Assembly (NCBI GenBank): GCA_002345925.1
Contig: DDWM01000003.1
Coordinates: forward strand, 1,160 to 64,680
Direction: 5' to 3'
Length of the DNA: 63,521 nucleotides
Origin: Actinobacteria bacterium UBA2286
GTDB lineage: Bacteria > Actinomycetota > Coriobacteriia > Anaerosomatales > Anaerosomataceae
The position numbers and the translations under genes were made by a program. How positions within the stretch are numbered: the first letter of the stretch is position 1; each line of letters opens with the position of its first letter. Below the pieces are notes generated by a model. That model saw only the letters and a list, made by a program, of their open reading frames with translations. It had not been told where the DNA came from and made no database searches. Positions 1-7,006 of this stretch are shown here, one piece after another.

Positions 1-234
1 GGACGCACCGCCCGGGTCGACCTCTCAGGTGAGTTCGATGATGGCGGCGGCACGCTTTCTATGACAATGCGCCTCGCGCAGGTTGTCTACACGCTCGCGC
101 AATACAGCACCGTGGACTCGGTTGAGTTCTACATGAACGGCAAGCGGGTTGAGGTGTTCAGCGGAGAAGGCATCATGCTCGACTCGCCGCAGAAGCCGCA
201 AGACTACTACAGCCTGATTCCGATTGACGCCTGA
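1..234 (+). CDS. GerMN-domain protein, C-terminal part
   Basis: An open frame runs from the window edge to TGA at 232-234 and encodes the last 77 residues. The visible part contains LAQVVYTLAQYSTVDSVEFY, followed by a short NGK hairpin and a closing strand. This is the usual shape of the GerMN domain, first described in the spore germination protein GerM and common in secreted or lipid-anchored actinobacterial proteins of otherwise unknown role. The N-terminus, and so any signal peptide or partner domain, lies outside the window. A strong hairpin follows the stop. The family call rests on the short conserved core only. Confidence 0.65.
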   Translation, partial: GRTARVDLSGEFDDGGGTLSMTMRLAQVVYTLAQYSTVDSVEFYMNGKRVEVFSGEGIMLDSPQKPQDYYSLIPIDA

Positions 235-270
235 GTTCCAGAGGCGACAAGCGAATCACAGAAACGACAA

Positions 271-294
271 TCGCCCGGCATTTATGCCGGGCGA
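271..294 (+). terminator. Intrinsic-type terminator hairpin after the GerMN gene
   Basis: A perfect 10-bp stem (271-280 with 285-294) closes a TTTA tetraloop 36 bases after the GerMN stop. The T tract after it is weak. Position and stem strength suggest transcription termination. The rest of 235-382 holds no gene that I can see. Confidence 0.6.
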
Positions 295-364
295 TCAGCT
301 TTGGCGCGGTTCGTTCTCAGGCGGACCAGCGACCATGTGTACCCGGGTGGGGAACCCGGTATCC

Positions 365-384
365 AGGCGTAAGGGGGGACGCCT
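365..384 (-). terminator. Small hairpin at the end of the 37-aa membrane peptide gene
   Basis: AGGCGT (365-370) pairs with ACGCCT (379-384) across an 8-base purine-rich loop, and the stem touches the stop codon of the small minus-strand gene. A second 6-bp hairpin (343-348 with 354-359) follows in the direction of transcription. They could terminate the small transcript, but neither has a T run. Confidence 0.3.
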
Positions 385-496
385 AGATGTAGGACAGCAG
401 AGCTGTCAGTGCGAAGATCAGGCCAAGCGCCGCGATGGCACGGCCGGGATAGATGACGCCTTCACTAAGACTGTCTTTGAAGCTCATGGAGAACAT
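383..496 (-). CDS. 37-residue single-TM membrane peptide
   Basis: A short minus-strand gene begins at ATG 496. AAAGGAG lies six bases upstream, which favours this start over the ATG at 487. The product starts MFSMSFKDSLSEGVIYPGRA and continues as an unbroken hydrophobic helix (about residues 19-36) ending in SYI, so it should be a one-span membrane peptide with its N-terminus inside. It is divergent from the LysR gene at 600, with about 100 bases between the two starts. LysR regulators usually control a divergent neighbour, so this peptide is the obvious candidate target. I recognise no family. The good ribosome site and clean amphipathic-then-hydrophobic layout make it more than a chance frame. 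Confidence 0.55.
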   Translation of the reverse strand: MFSMSFKDSLSEGVIYPGRAIAALGLIFALTALLSYI

Positions 497-564
497 GGCA
501 GGCTCCTTTTGTTTGCGTGACTGCCTTCACTAGTCATTATCGGCTCGGTGACTCCTAAATTCCA

Positions 565-593
565 TTTACTGTTTCTTCTGCATAACGTAAGCT
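565..593 (+). promoter_or_regulatory. Candidate leaderless promoter of the LysR gene
   Basis: TTTACT (565-570), a 17-base spacer and TAAGCT (588-593) match a sigma-70-type promoter. The predicted start of transcription falls at the ATG at 600 itself. No Shine-Dalgarno sequence precedes that ATG, which fits a leaderless mRNA. The same arrangement, better conserved, is seen before the MarR gene at 51021. Confidence 0.4.
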
Positions 594-599
594 GTACTA

Positions 600-1535
600 A
601 TGCTTAACGTTCACCGCATGACACTCCTCCGAGAGGTCGCCTCCCGGGGCAGCATCGCCGCTGCAGCCGAGGCGCTATACCTCACGCCTTCTGCAGTCTC
701 GCAGCAGCTCTCAACACTCGAGCGAGAAGCCGGCGTCGAACTCCTCGAGCGCGTTGGCCGAGGTGTCCGCCTGACGCATACGGGCATCAAGCTGGTTGCA
801 TACACCGAACGTGTCCTCGCAGTCCTCGAAGAAGCCGAGGCCGATTTGCAGGCTGTGTCCGAGGGCGTTGCCGGACAGCTGCGCACCTGCGCCTTTCCAA
901 CGGCAGCTCGCGCCTTGCTCGTCCCTGCCCTGAAGCGTATGCGCGCCGAGCATCCGCTCCTGGCTCTCTCGATGGTGGACCTTGAGCCGGAGGACAGCCT
1001 ACCGATGCTTAAGACCGGAGACCTGGATGTCGTTCTGACCTACGGCTTCGACCGTCTGCCAGAGCGTCCCGACCCCGGGATCGAGCGGCATTTGCTACTG
1101 ACCGAGCCGCTCTACATCGCCGTCCCCGACACGGATCCACGTGCGACTGGCCCGGCGAAGCTCTCTGACTTCCGCGACGACAACTGGGTCGTCGGGCGAG
1201 ACGGCTCACCTTTCCTCGACGTCATGATCCGTGTTGCTGCCGAAGCCGGGTTCGAGCCGCGTGTTGAGCTCCATAGCAACGACTACCAGGTTCTTCTCTC
1301 GGCGGTACAGGCTGGTCTCGGAATCGCGCTCGTGCCCCCGCTCGCTTTCTTCGCGCAGTACCCCGGAGTGGTGTGCCTTCGCACGTCCGACGTGCAGATC
1401 AACCGGCGAGTGCTGGCTGTTATCCGTCGTGGTAGTGGCGGAAGGCCCGCCATTGAGGCAGCGCTGGGCGTACTACGAGATGTGTCGCGTGAAGCGGTTG
1501 CCCGATACGAGACGCTCGTACCGCTCGCCGGATAG
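600..1535 (+). CDS. LysR-family transcriptional regulator
   Basis: This is a 311-aa protein of normal LysR length. Residues about 3-60 form the winged helix-turn-helix, with the recognition region AAEALYLTPSAVSQQLSTLE, followed by the linker helix. Residues about 92-300 form the effector-binding domain of the periplasmic-binding-protein fold. The effector cannot be told from the sequence. The gene is divergent from the 37-residue membrane peptide and convergent with the histidine kinase gene; their stop codons are one base apart. No ribosome site precedes the ATG at 600, so a leaderless transcript is likely. Another in-frame ATG at 618 also lacks a good ribosome site. Confidence 0.9.
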   Translation: MLNVHRMTLLREVASRGSIAAAAEALYLTPSAVSQQLSTLEREAGVELLERVGRGVRLTHTGIKLVAYTERVLAVLEEAEADLQAVSEGVAGQLRTCAFPTAARALLVPALKRMRAEHPLLALSMVDLEPEDSLPMLKTGDLDVVLTYGFDRLPERPDPGIERHLLLTEPLYIAVPDTDPRATGPAKLSDFRDDNWVVGRDGSPFLDVMIRVAAEAGFEPRVELHSNDYQVLLSAVQAGLGIALVPPLAFFAQYPGVVCLRTSDVQINRRVLAVIRRGSGGRPAIEAALGVLRDVSREAVARYETLVPLAG

Positions 1536-1536
1536 G

Positions 1537-3036
1537 CTACCCGGCCGAGTAACGTGCGGGTATCTCCAGGGTGAACGTCGAGCCTTCACCGGGGGCGCTC
1601 TTAAGCCAAAGCGACCCGCCGAGCGCGCTCGCCAACTCCTTACAGATCGCAAGTCCCAGACCGGTACCATCTGGCTTGTCATCAGCAGGCGTCTCAACCT
1701 GCGCGAATGGCTCGAAGATGCGCTCCTGATCGGCCAGGGCGATACCCACGCCTGTGTCTGCTACCGAGATGCGACGGTATTCGCCCACTTCGAACACCTT
1801 GACCGTCACGGCTCCGTCACGAGGAGTGAACTTCACCGCATTCGAGACCAGGTTGCGTACGATCTGGCCGAGCAACCCGGCATCTGTCTCGGCTATCACG
1901 CCTCCGGTCGGCTCTAGCACAACCGTGACACCGCGCTCGTGTGCGAGCGGTTCGATCAGATCGACGACCCGCTCGGCAACCTGCCCGAGCTCGACATTCG
2001 TCGGCGTCACGACAGCGTGACCGGATTCGACTCGCTCGAGTTCAAGAAGACGCTCGACCAGCGCCAGCAACTCCTGGCTGGAATCAGCCATCAGCTGAAG
2101 CTGCTTGGCTTGCTCGGCATTGATCTCACCTGGTGCGCCCGAGAGCAAAAGGTCGGTGAAGCCCTTCACCGCGCTAAGTGGCGTCTTGAGCTCGTGGCTC
2201 ACGTTGGCAACGAACTCGTGCTTTGAGCGGTTCACTGCCTCAAGCTCACGGTTGACCGCGAGTAGCTCAACGGTGCGCTCATCGACGGTTCGCTCCAGAT
2301 CCAGGCTGTAGCGCGCCTGGGCATCGAGAAGACCCTGTCGCGCCTCCTCGCGCTCGGTCACATCAACAAAGGCGACCACACTCCCCTGTGCGGCGCCGGG
2401 AAGCGCCTCTGCACCAAGCGGACTGGATGAGACCGAGAGCGCAACCTTCTTGCCGCCGGTCTCTACGATGCACGTTGATCCGAGGAGCCTGGTGCCCTTT
2501 GCAAGGCTCTCCAGCGACAGAGGCTTGATTGACGAGTCCTGCGTAGACAGACACGTCAGGTCACCGGGCATGCTGAGGGACTCATCGGCCCCGGTCTCCA
2601 GCCTGAGCGTTTCTCGCGCCATGTCGTTTGCGAAGGCGATCGTGCCGGCAGACGTGACAAGCATGATCCCGGTCGGGCTGGTGTCCACGATCGCCGTAAG
2701 CAACCTGTGCTCTGAGTTCAGCAACTCGCCGGCGCGCCGGACATCGTTGTAAAGCCGCGCGGTGTACATCGTGTAAACCGCATAAGCCACAAATGGCACG
2801 AAGAGAATCTCAACGTAGTCCTCGTACTCATCAAGCACGGCGGATATTCCTGCGTGCTCAAGGATGTTCGAGAATGCAACGAAGATGTACACGATCACAG
2901 CCAGGGCGAAGAAGAGCTTGATCACCCTGCTGTAAGGGCGGGAGTCCTCGAAGCTCTCGCGCAAGACAAGCACGAGCGCGATTGAGAATGCCAAGAACGA
3001 GACGACATCAAGCGCAACGACCAGCCATTCAGCCAT
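1537..3036 (-). CDS. Membrane-bound PAS sensor histidine kinase
   Basis: The gene encodes 499 aa. Three hydrophobic helices (about 4-25, 38-58, 75-95) form a small membrane sensor module. A PAS domain follows (about 111-228), then a coiled linker, the phosphoacceptor H-box with His281 in VSHELKTP, and the ATPase domain with N-box Asn395/Asn399, G1 DTGVGI (427-432) and G2 GTGLGL (458-463). It is therefore a complete class I kinase. No response regulator lies next to it, so its partner is elsewhere. The start ATG at 3036 overlaps the TGA of the upstream small membrane protein gene (TGATG), a classic sign of translational coupling. I chose it over a longer frame whose extra 37 residues are shadow sequence of that neighbour. 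Confidence 0.9.
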   Translation of the reverse strand: MAEWLVVALDVVSFLAFSIALVLVLRESFEDSRPYSRVIKLFFALAVIVYIFVAFSNILEHAGISAVLDEYEDYVEILFVPFVAYAVYTMYTARLYNDVRRAGELLNSEHRLLTAIVDTSPTGIMLVTSAGTIAFANDMARETLRLETGADESLSMPGDLTCLSTQDSSIKPLSLESLAKGTRLLGSTCIVETGGKKVALSVSSSPLGAEALPGAAQGSVVAFVDVTEREEARQGLLDAQARYSLDLERTVDERTVELLAVNRELEAVNRSKHEFVANVSHELKTPLSAVKGFTDLLLSGAPGEINAEQAKQLQLMADSSQELLALVERLLELERVESGHAVVTPTNVELGQVAERVVDLIEPLAHERGVTVVLEPTGGVIAETDAGLLGQIVRNLVSNAVKFTPRDGAVTVKVFEVGEYRRISVADTGVGIALADQERIFEPFAQVETPADDKPDGTGLGLAICKELASALGGSLWLKSAPGEGSTFTLEIPARYSAG

Positions 3037-3311
3037 CAAATCAGCCCCGAACCGGAATGCCGTCGATAGTTGAGAAGTGCCGCAACAGCGAGAATCCCAG
3101 CGGCGGCGTACGAGGCGTGCTCGAGGACGTTGAATGCCACCGGCCAAGCGAAGCCCTCGGCGATTGTGAAGGTGTACGCACAGACGACAGCCAGATACGA
3201 AGCGAAAAGTAGCCGCTTGTATGGCCGGATGGGCGCTCGGCCGCTCGAAGCGATAATCGGCAGCAGCACGAGCGCTATGACGAGATCGACTACTTCGCTG
3301 GACTGAAGCAA
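3036..3311 (-). CDS. Small three-TM protein coupled to the histidine kinase
   Basis: This 91-aa protein has three hydrophobic segments and a TTG start; no ribosome site is evident. It has no recognised domain, but its core FNVLEHASYAAAG followed by a last helix and a YRR end resembles the sensor part of the kinase next door, which reads FSNILEHAG, then a helix, then NDVRR. The two genes overlap by one base, so they are made together. A reasonable inference is that the protein is a duplicated or split-off membrane sensor module that pairs with the kinase. The function is unproven. Confidence 0.6.
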   Translation of the reverse strand: MLQSSEVVDLVIALVLLPIIASSGRAPIRPYKRLLFASYLAVVCAYTFTIAEGFAWPVAFNVLEHASYAAAGILAVAALLNYRRHSGSGLI

Positions 3312-3379
3312 GTGAGGGTCCCTAGTCGTAAACGTCCGACGTTCCTCACAGTTTAACCGTCAATAACCCAAACGCACCC

Positions 3380-3784
3380 TTATTCTTCCTGAAGTCCCTC
3401 GTCGAATCGCAACGACAGTGAATTCATGCAGTATCTAGCGCCCGTCGGCCGAGGCCCATCCTCAAAGACATGTCCGAGGTGTGAGCCGCACCTACCGCAC
3501 TTGATCTCAGTCCGGGCCATGCCGTGGCTTGCGTCGAATTCCTCGACGATAGCGTCCGGGGAGATTGGGTCCCAGAAGCTCGGCCAACCACTGCCTGAGT
3601 GATACTTCGTCTCGGAGCTGAACAGAGGGTTCCCGCAAGCGCGACACCGATAGATGCCGTCTTCATCCAAGTCGACATACTCGCCGGCAAAGGGCGGCTC
3701 GGTACCAGCCTCACGCAAGACGCGGTACTCCTCGGGAGTGAGCGTTTTGCGCCACTCCTCTTCAGAGCGAAAGTCACTCTCCAT
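3380..3784 (-). CDS. msrB: Peptide methionine (R)-S-oxide reductase
   Basis: MsrB reduces the R epimer of methionine sulfoxide in proteins. The 134-aa product has the complete domain: two CxxC pairs (Cys47/50 and Cys96/99) for the structural zinc, the GSGWPSF substrate loop, and the catalytic Cys119 in RYCMNSLSL. I chose the start at 3784 because GGAGG lies five bases upstream. An ATG four codons earlier (3796) has no ribosome site. The gene lies 12 bases after msrA, so the two stereospecific repair enzymes are cotranscribed. Unlike its MsrA partner, MsrB keeps an ordinary cysteine codon at the catalytic site. Confidence 0.95.
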   Translation of the reverse strand: MESDFRSEEEWRKTLTPEEYRVLREAGTEPPFAGEYVDLDEDGIYRCRACGNPLFSSETKYHSGSGWPSFWDPISPDAIVEEFDASHGMARTEIKCGRCGSHLGHVFEDGPRPTGARYCMNSLSLRFDEGLQEE

Positions 3785-3796
3785 CGAATCCTCCAT

Positions 3797-4483
3797 TTAG
3801 CGCCCGATCGGAACACAAACGGTGTGCTTCAGCATTTCGTTGCCGACGACACTGAGACCGTACGAATCGATCTCCGCTTCAAGCTCCTCGCAGGTACCGT
3901 TGCCGTCCAGGTAGCCGTTCAAGCGCGCAGCGGCAGTCGAATCACGGAAGTCATCCGCATCGGGATAGTACCCACGCATCTCGCGGAATAGCGCCGGGGC
4001 GTTCCGGAGGCGGTACTTCTGATGGTATTCCTCGGCCATGTAGAAGCGGTCCAGCGGCACTATGCTCGTGTAGATCGTCCCGATTGTCGCCGAGAGACGA
4101 TCGCGGCTCTCCTCGGCCAGGCGCCGCTGCTCCTCGTCGTGAAACAGGACAGCCGACATATACTGCCGCGAGAAAGGCCTGCTGGTTGGGCGATGGGCCG
4201 CCCAGAAGACGTCGAGCAGATCGGCATACGAGACACGCGTAGGGTCGAAATCGATCTCGACGGTCTCCGTGTGGTCACCGATCGTCTTGTACGTAGGATC
4301 AGCGGTTGTGCCACCGGCGTAGCCAACTCTCGTGCGGATGACGCCGGGAATCTGCCCGAACCGGGCATCGGGTCCCCAGAATCAACCGAGCGAGAAAGTC
4401 GCCGTCTGGAAGTCGGCCGGTGCGGCGGCGTCGATTGCCGGATTAGTGAGCGCGTCGGCGCGCTGTGCGTTTGAGAGGCTCAT
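3797..4483 (-). CDS. msrA: Peptide methionine (S)-S-oxide reductase, apparent selenoprotein (UGA at catalytic residue)
   Basis: MsrA reduces the S epimer of methionine sulfoxide. From ATG 4483 (GGAG seven bases upstream) one continuous frame of 228 codons runs to TAA 3797. It is broken only by a TGA at 4382-4384, codon 34. The surrounding text is FSLG-UGA-FWGPDARFG, so the TGA sits exactly where MsrA has its nucleophile in GCFWG. Both sides are intact MsrA, with RVGYAGGTT and EEYHQKY retained, and no frameshift is needed. A hairpin resembling a bacterial SECIS starts 14 bases after the TGA. Selenocysteine MsrA is known from a few anaerobes and algae. A nonsense mutation at this one codon is the alternative, but it is unlikely given the hairpin and perfect conservation downstream. 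Cys residues near the C-terminus could resolve the selenenylsulfide. Confidence 0.85.
4346..4384 (-). other. Candidate bacterial SECIS element of msrA
   Basis: Reading the minus strand, the UGA (4384-4382) is followed after 14 bases by a perfect 6-bp stem, UGCCCG/CGGGCA (4367-4353), with a GUU loop, or a GGUUC loop if the last pair opens. A lower stem GGGA (4376-4373) can pair with UCCC (4349-4346). Bacterial SECIS elements recognised by SelB lie just downstream of the UGA and carry a G and U in a small apical loop, as in E. coli fdhF. Spacing and loop fit that pattern. The element lies inside the coding frame, as expected in bacteria. Confidence 0.65.
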
Positions 4484-4533
4484 TGGTGTGCTCCTTCGTT
4501 GGACGCCTCGTTTGAAGCAAGTGTCGCGCCGGG

Positions 4534-5772
4534 TTACTCCGGATGGTAGGTAGACTCAAGATCATCAGCGACCTGGCCGAGGAAGAGACCGACGTCCGTC
4601 ACGATGCCGATCGTCTGGAAACTGCCGCGATCTGAGAGCTTGGTGACGACCGCCGGGTTGATGTCTACGCACACCGTTGTGACGGCCGCGGGGAGCATGT
4701 TTCCGGTCGCGATCGAGTGCAGCATCGTCGAGAGCATGATGCACGCACCGGCGGTGCGGCAGTAAGGGCGCATCGCGCGCTGGGCCTCAACTGCATCGGT
4801 GATGACATCGGGCAGCGGGCCATCGTCGCGGATCGATCCGGCAAGCACGTACGGCGTGCCGGTCTTCACGAGCGTATACATGAGGCCCTCAGTAAGAACT
4901 CCCTGCTCAACAGCCTGTCTGATGCCGCCAACACGTCGGACGGTGTTGATCGCGCGCAAATGGTGCTCGTGGCCGCCGACCTTCGGGATTCCCTCAGAAA
5001 TCGAGACGCCGAGCGACGTTCCGTATATCGCTGACTCGATGTCGTGCGTGGCGACCGCATTTCCGCCGAAGAGCACGCTGACGTACCCCATCTCGACGAG
5101 TCGCGCGAGGTGCCCGGCTGCGCCGGTGTGCACGACGGCGGGACCAACTACCGCAATGACTTCCTTGCCGGCAGCGCGAACGTCGCGAAGCATGCGGGCT
5201 ATCTCGGCCACGACCTGCGCTTTCGGCTTCTCCGAGGAGACGGCTGAGTTCATGAACTCGAACGCCTGGCCGGCACGTGGACGCTCGATCGGCTGCACGC
5301 GGAGTCCACCGTGGCCGACAACGTAGAGCTCACCCTCGCGAGTATCGGCCATCGGGATCGTCTCGGCGGTACCGGTGGTCGGATCGACGCGAACGCCGAG
5401 GTCCATCTCGGGATTCTGCACGCGCACCCAGAGCCCGCCGATACGAACCGCAGTCTCAAGGTTGGTGGTGGAATAGAAGCCCTCCGGGAAAACGCCGTCG
5501 CACGGTACGGGCGCGAGCACTGCGTCGTCGGGGTGTAGCGGCACGACACCAAAGAGCTGAACCGAGCCGAGAAGCTCCTCAAGGTGCTCCTGGTCGCGGC
5601 CTTTCACGCGCATCTCGGCTACCGAGGCATCTTCGTTGGTGCGACCGACCTCGAAAGAGAGGGTCTCGAACTCCCCGTCGAGTGCCACGATCGTGTCCAT
5701 GATCTGAGACATGATCCCTGAGTCGATGAGATGTCCTTCTACGCGGACGTCTTCGTAGGGGCGGTGGGGCAT
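4534..5772 (-). CDS. TIGR00300-family protein (LOR/SDH-type, ornithine cyclodeaminase-like)
   Basis: The 412-aa product matches the TIGR00300 or LOR/SDH conserved-domain family along its length. The N-terminal half is the LOR/SDH region beginning YEDVRVEGHLIDSGIMSQIM. The C-terminal half is a nucleotide-binding region with VGPAVVHTGAAGHLARLV and GGNAVATHD. Members of this family include the archaeal-type ornithine cyclodeaminase and the C-terminal half of cyanobacterial ArgZ/AgrE, which convert ornithine to proline and ammonia. That activity is therefore likely but not certain. The start at 5772 has AGGAGG six bases upstream; the longer frame lacks a site. The gene precedes msrA by 50 bases and is probably cotranscribed with it. 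A second link to ornithine is the degradation cluster elsewhere in the window. Confidence 0.8.
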   Translation of the reverse strand: MPHRPYEDVRVEGHLIDSGIMSQIMDTIVALDGEFETLSFEVGRTNEDASVAEMRVKGRDQEHLEELLGSVQLFGVVPLHPDDAVLAPVPCDGVFPEGFYSTTNLETAVRIGGLWVRVQNPEMDLGVRVDPTTGTAETIPMADTREGELYVVGHGGLRVQPIERPRAGQAFEFMNSAVSSEKPKAQVVAEIARMLRDVRAAGKEVIAVVGPAVVHTGAAGHLARLVEMGYVSVLFGGNAVATHDIESAIYGTSLGVSISEGIPKVGGHEHHLRAINTVRRVGGIRQAVEQGVLTEGLMYTLVKTGTPYVLAGSIRDDGPLPDVITDAVEAQRAMRPYCRTAGACIMLSTMLHSIATGNMLPAAVTTVCVDINPAVVTKLSDRGSFQTIGIVTDVGLFLGQVADDLESTYHPE

Positions 5773-5848
5773 GGGTGTCCTCCTCGGCATATGCACGTGA
5801 TGCGGTCGATTATCCACTAAACGCGCCGAGGAGACACGCTGAACGCGT

Positions 5849-5872
5849 AGAGGCCGCCCGAAGGCGGCCTCT
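5849..5872 (-). terminator. Hairpin after the PLDc_N protein gene
   Basis: A perfect 10-bp stem (5849-5858 with 5863-5872) closes a 4-base loop that reads UUCG on the transcribed minus strand. It lies 21 bases past the end of the 5894-6199 gene and upstream of the next gene. It has no T run, so it may also act as a processing or stability element. Confidence 0.6.
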
Positions 5873-5893
5873 GACCCGGGTCCCGCGCGCAGA

Positions 5894-6199
5894 CTATGCG
5901 GTAGGCGGCGTCTGCACGGGCGCGTATGCCCACGCCGGCCTGACCACCATCCCCCGCTTACCCTTGGCGTACACCATGAAGTAGTAGAGCACTGCCGGGA
6001 ACTGCAGGAATGCGATCAAGAGCGCCCACAGCAGGCGGTTGCTGCTTGTGGCAGTCGAGCCCGGATACTCCCACTCTTCACGAATGATCGAGTCGATGAG
6101 CATCCAAACCCACAAAAGCGGCAGAGCGAGCGCGAGCAAGACCATCACTACCGTGAACGCGGTAGCCACTAGCGCGAATCCGATTCCGAATATCTCCAT
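5894..6199 (-). CDS. PLDc_N-type two-TM membrane protein
   Basis: This 101-aa protein has two strongly hydrophobic helices: the first, long one near the N-terminus carries WVWMLIDSIIREEWEYPG at its end, and the second has WALLIAFLQFPAVLYYFMVY. Between them is a polar loop. This pattern is the phospholipase-D N-terminal-like membrane domain (PLDc_N), often found as a stand-alone small protein in actinobacteria with no enzymatic part. The start at 6199 follows GGAAG by nine bases; the longer frame has no ribosome site. It is the last gene of a minus-strand block with the toast-rack lipoprotein, the HAAS protein and PadR, which suggests an envelope-stress or envelope-maintenance role. Confidence 0.7.
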   Translation of the reverse strand: MEIFGIGFALVATAFTVVMVLLALALPLLWVWMLIDSIIREEWEYPGSTATSSNRLLWALLIAFLQFPAVLYYFMVYAKGKRGMVVRPAWAYAPVQTPPTA

Positions 6200-6254
6200 C
6201 GTCGTGCACTTCCTTTCGATGCGTTTCTGCCAGTTGTTCATTGCGGCTGCCCGA

Positions 6255-6983
6255 TCAGGGCACCATCTCGATTACGACTTCACCAACGCCTCTACGCAGC
6301 ACGAGGTCGAGCTTCACATCCGCGTTCTCGTACGCAGAGTTCACGAGGGCGTCACCGTCTTGCATGAAGCCATCGGCCTGATACCGTCCCACACCATCTC
6401 GATAGCCGACGATTCGCACGCCAACGTTCTCGGGCACCCGTAGTGTCATCGCACCGACGCCGCAATCGATGGCGCCTGTCAGGTTGTGCAACCGGTCACC
6501 CGAGAGGTCGATCGTCGTATCGCCGGCTCCCACATCAACTTGCAGGGTGCGAATGTCGAGTCCCGCCAGGTCTAAAGTCGCTTCTCCTGCACCCATGTAG
6601 ACCGTGAGGTCTAGGGGCACGCTGGGAGAGAAGCCGAGCGACCAGTCGTATGTGTTCTCGTTGCCAAAATCAAACCGGATCTTCCCCGGCGTGTTGATCG
6701 ACAAGTCGCCCTTTGTACCGTTCACTTCGTACTTCACTTCGGGCTCCCAGGAGGCGTCACTGTAGCCGAAGTCCGCCTTCATCAAGTCCGTGTCGGCTGA
6801 GCCGATGTCCAACTGACCAGCTCCCATGTTGATCCGTGCCTGGACTTCTGTGGCGCCCTGAAGCGTCACGCTCTCACTCGACTCCGCGTAGGTGCCTCTC
6901 GGCAGCTCAACTCGGACACACCCTGTCACTGCGACCGCCATGGCCACCAGGACGGCCGCACCGATCATGAATCGCGTTCTCAT
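6255..6983 (-). CDS. Toast-rack/LiaF-like adhesin-fold lipoprotein
   Basis: The 242-aa product has a lipoprotein signal (hydrophobic stretch and lipobox VTGC, Cys22). It is followed by short repeated beta strands of the kind INMGAGQLDIG, VYMGAGEATLDL and VDVGAGDTTIDL. This is the toast_rack/DUF4097 right-handed beta fold also found in LiaF-type proteins. AGGAGG lies upstream of ATG 6983, so the true gene starts there. It follows the HAAS membrane protein closely, which in many Gram-positive bacteria is the standard partner: a HAAS/DUF1700 protein, a DUF4097-like protein and a PadR regulator form one unit. Its precise function is unknown; a surface or envelope-sensing role is inferred. Confidence 0.75.
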   Translation of the reverse strand: MRTRFMIGAAVLVAMAVAVTGCVRVELPRGTYAESSESVTLQGATEVQARINMGAGQLDIGSADTDLMKADFGYSDASWEPEVKYEVNGTKGDLSINTPGKIRFDFGNENTYDWSLGFSPSVPLDLTVYMGAGEATLDLAGLDIRTLQVDVGAGDTTIDLSGDRLHNLTGAIDCGVGAMTLRVPENVGVRIVGYRDGVGRYQADGFMQDGDALVNSAYENADVKLDLVLRRGVGEVVIEMVP

Positions 6984-7006
6984 CTTCAAACCCCTCCTAT
7001 AACCGG

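Noticed and set aside
3797..4483. msrA as a pseudogene, or as a short MsrA starting at 4159
   Set aside because: The only interruption is TGA at the catalytic codon, with intact MsrA text on both sides and a SECIS-like hairpin. A start at 4159 would leave a protein without its active site.
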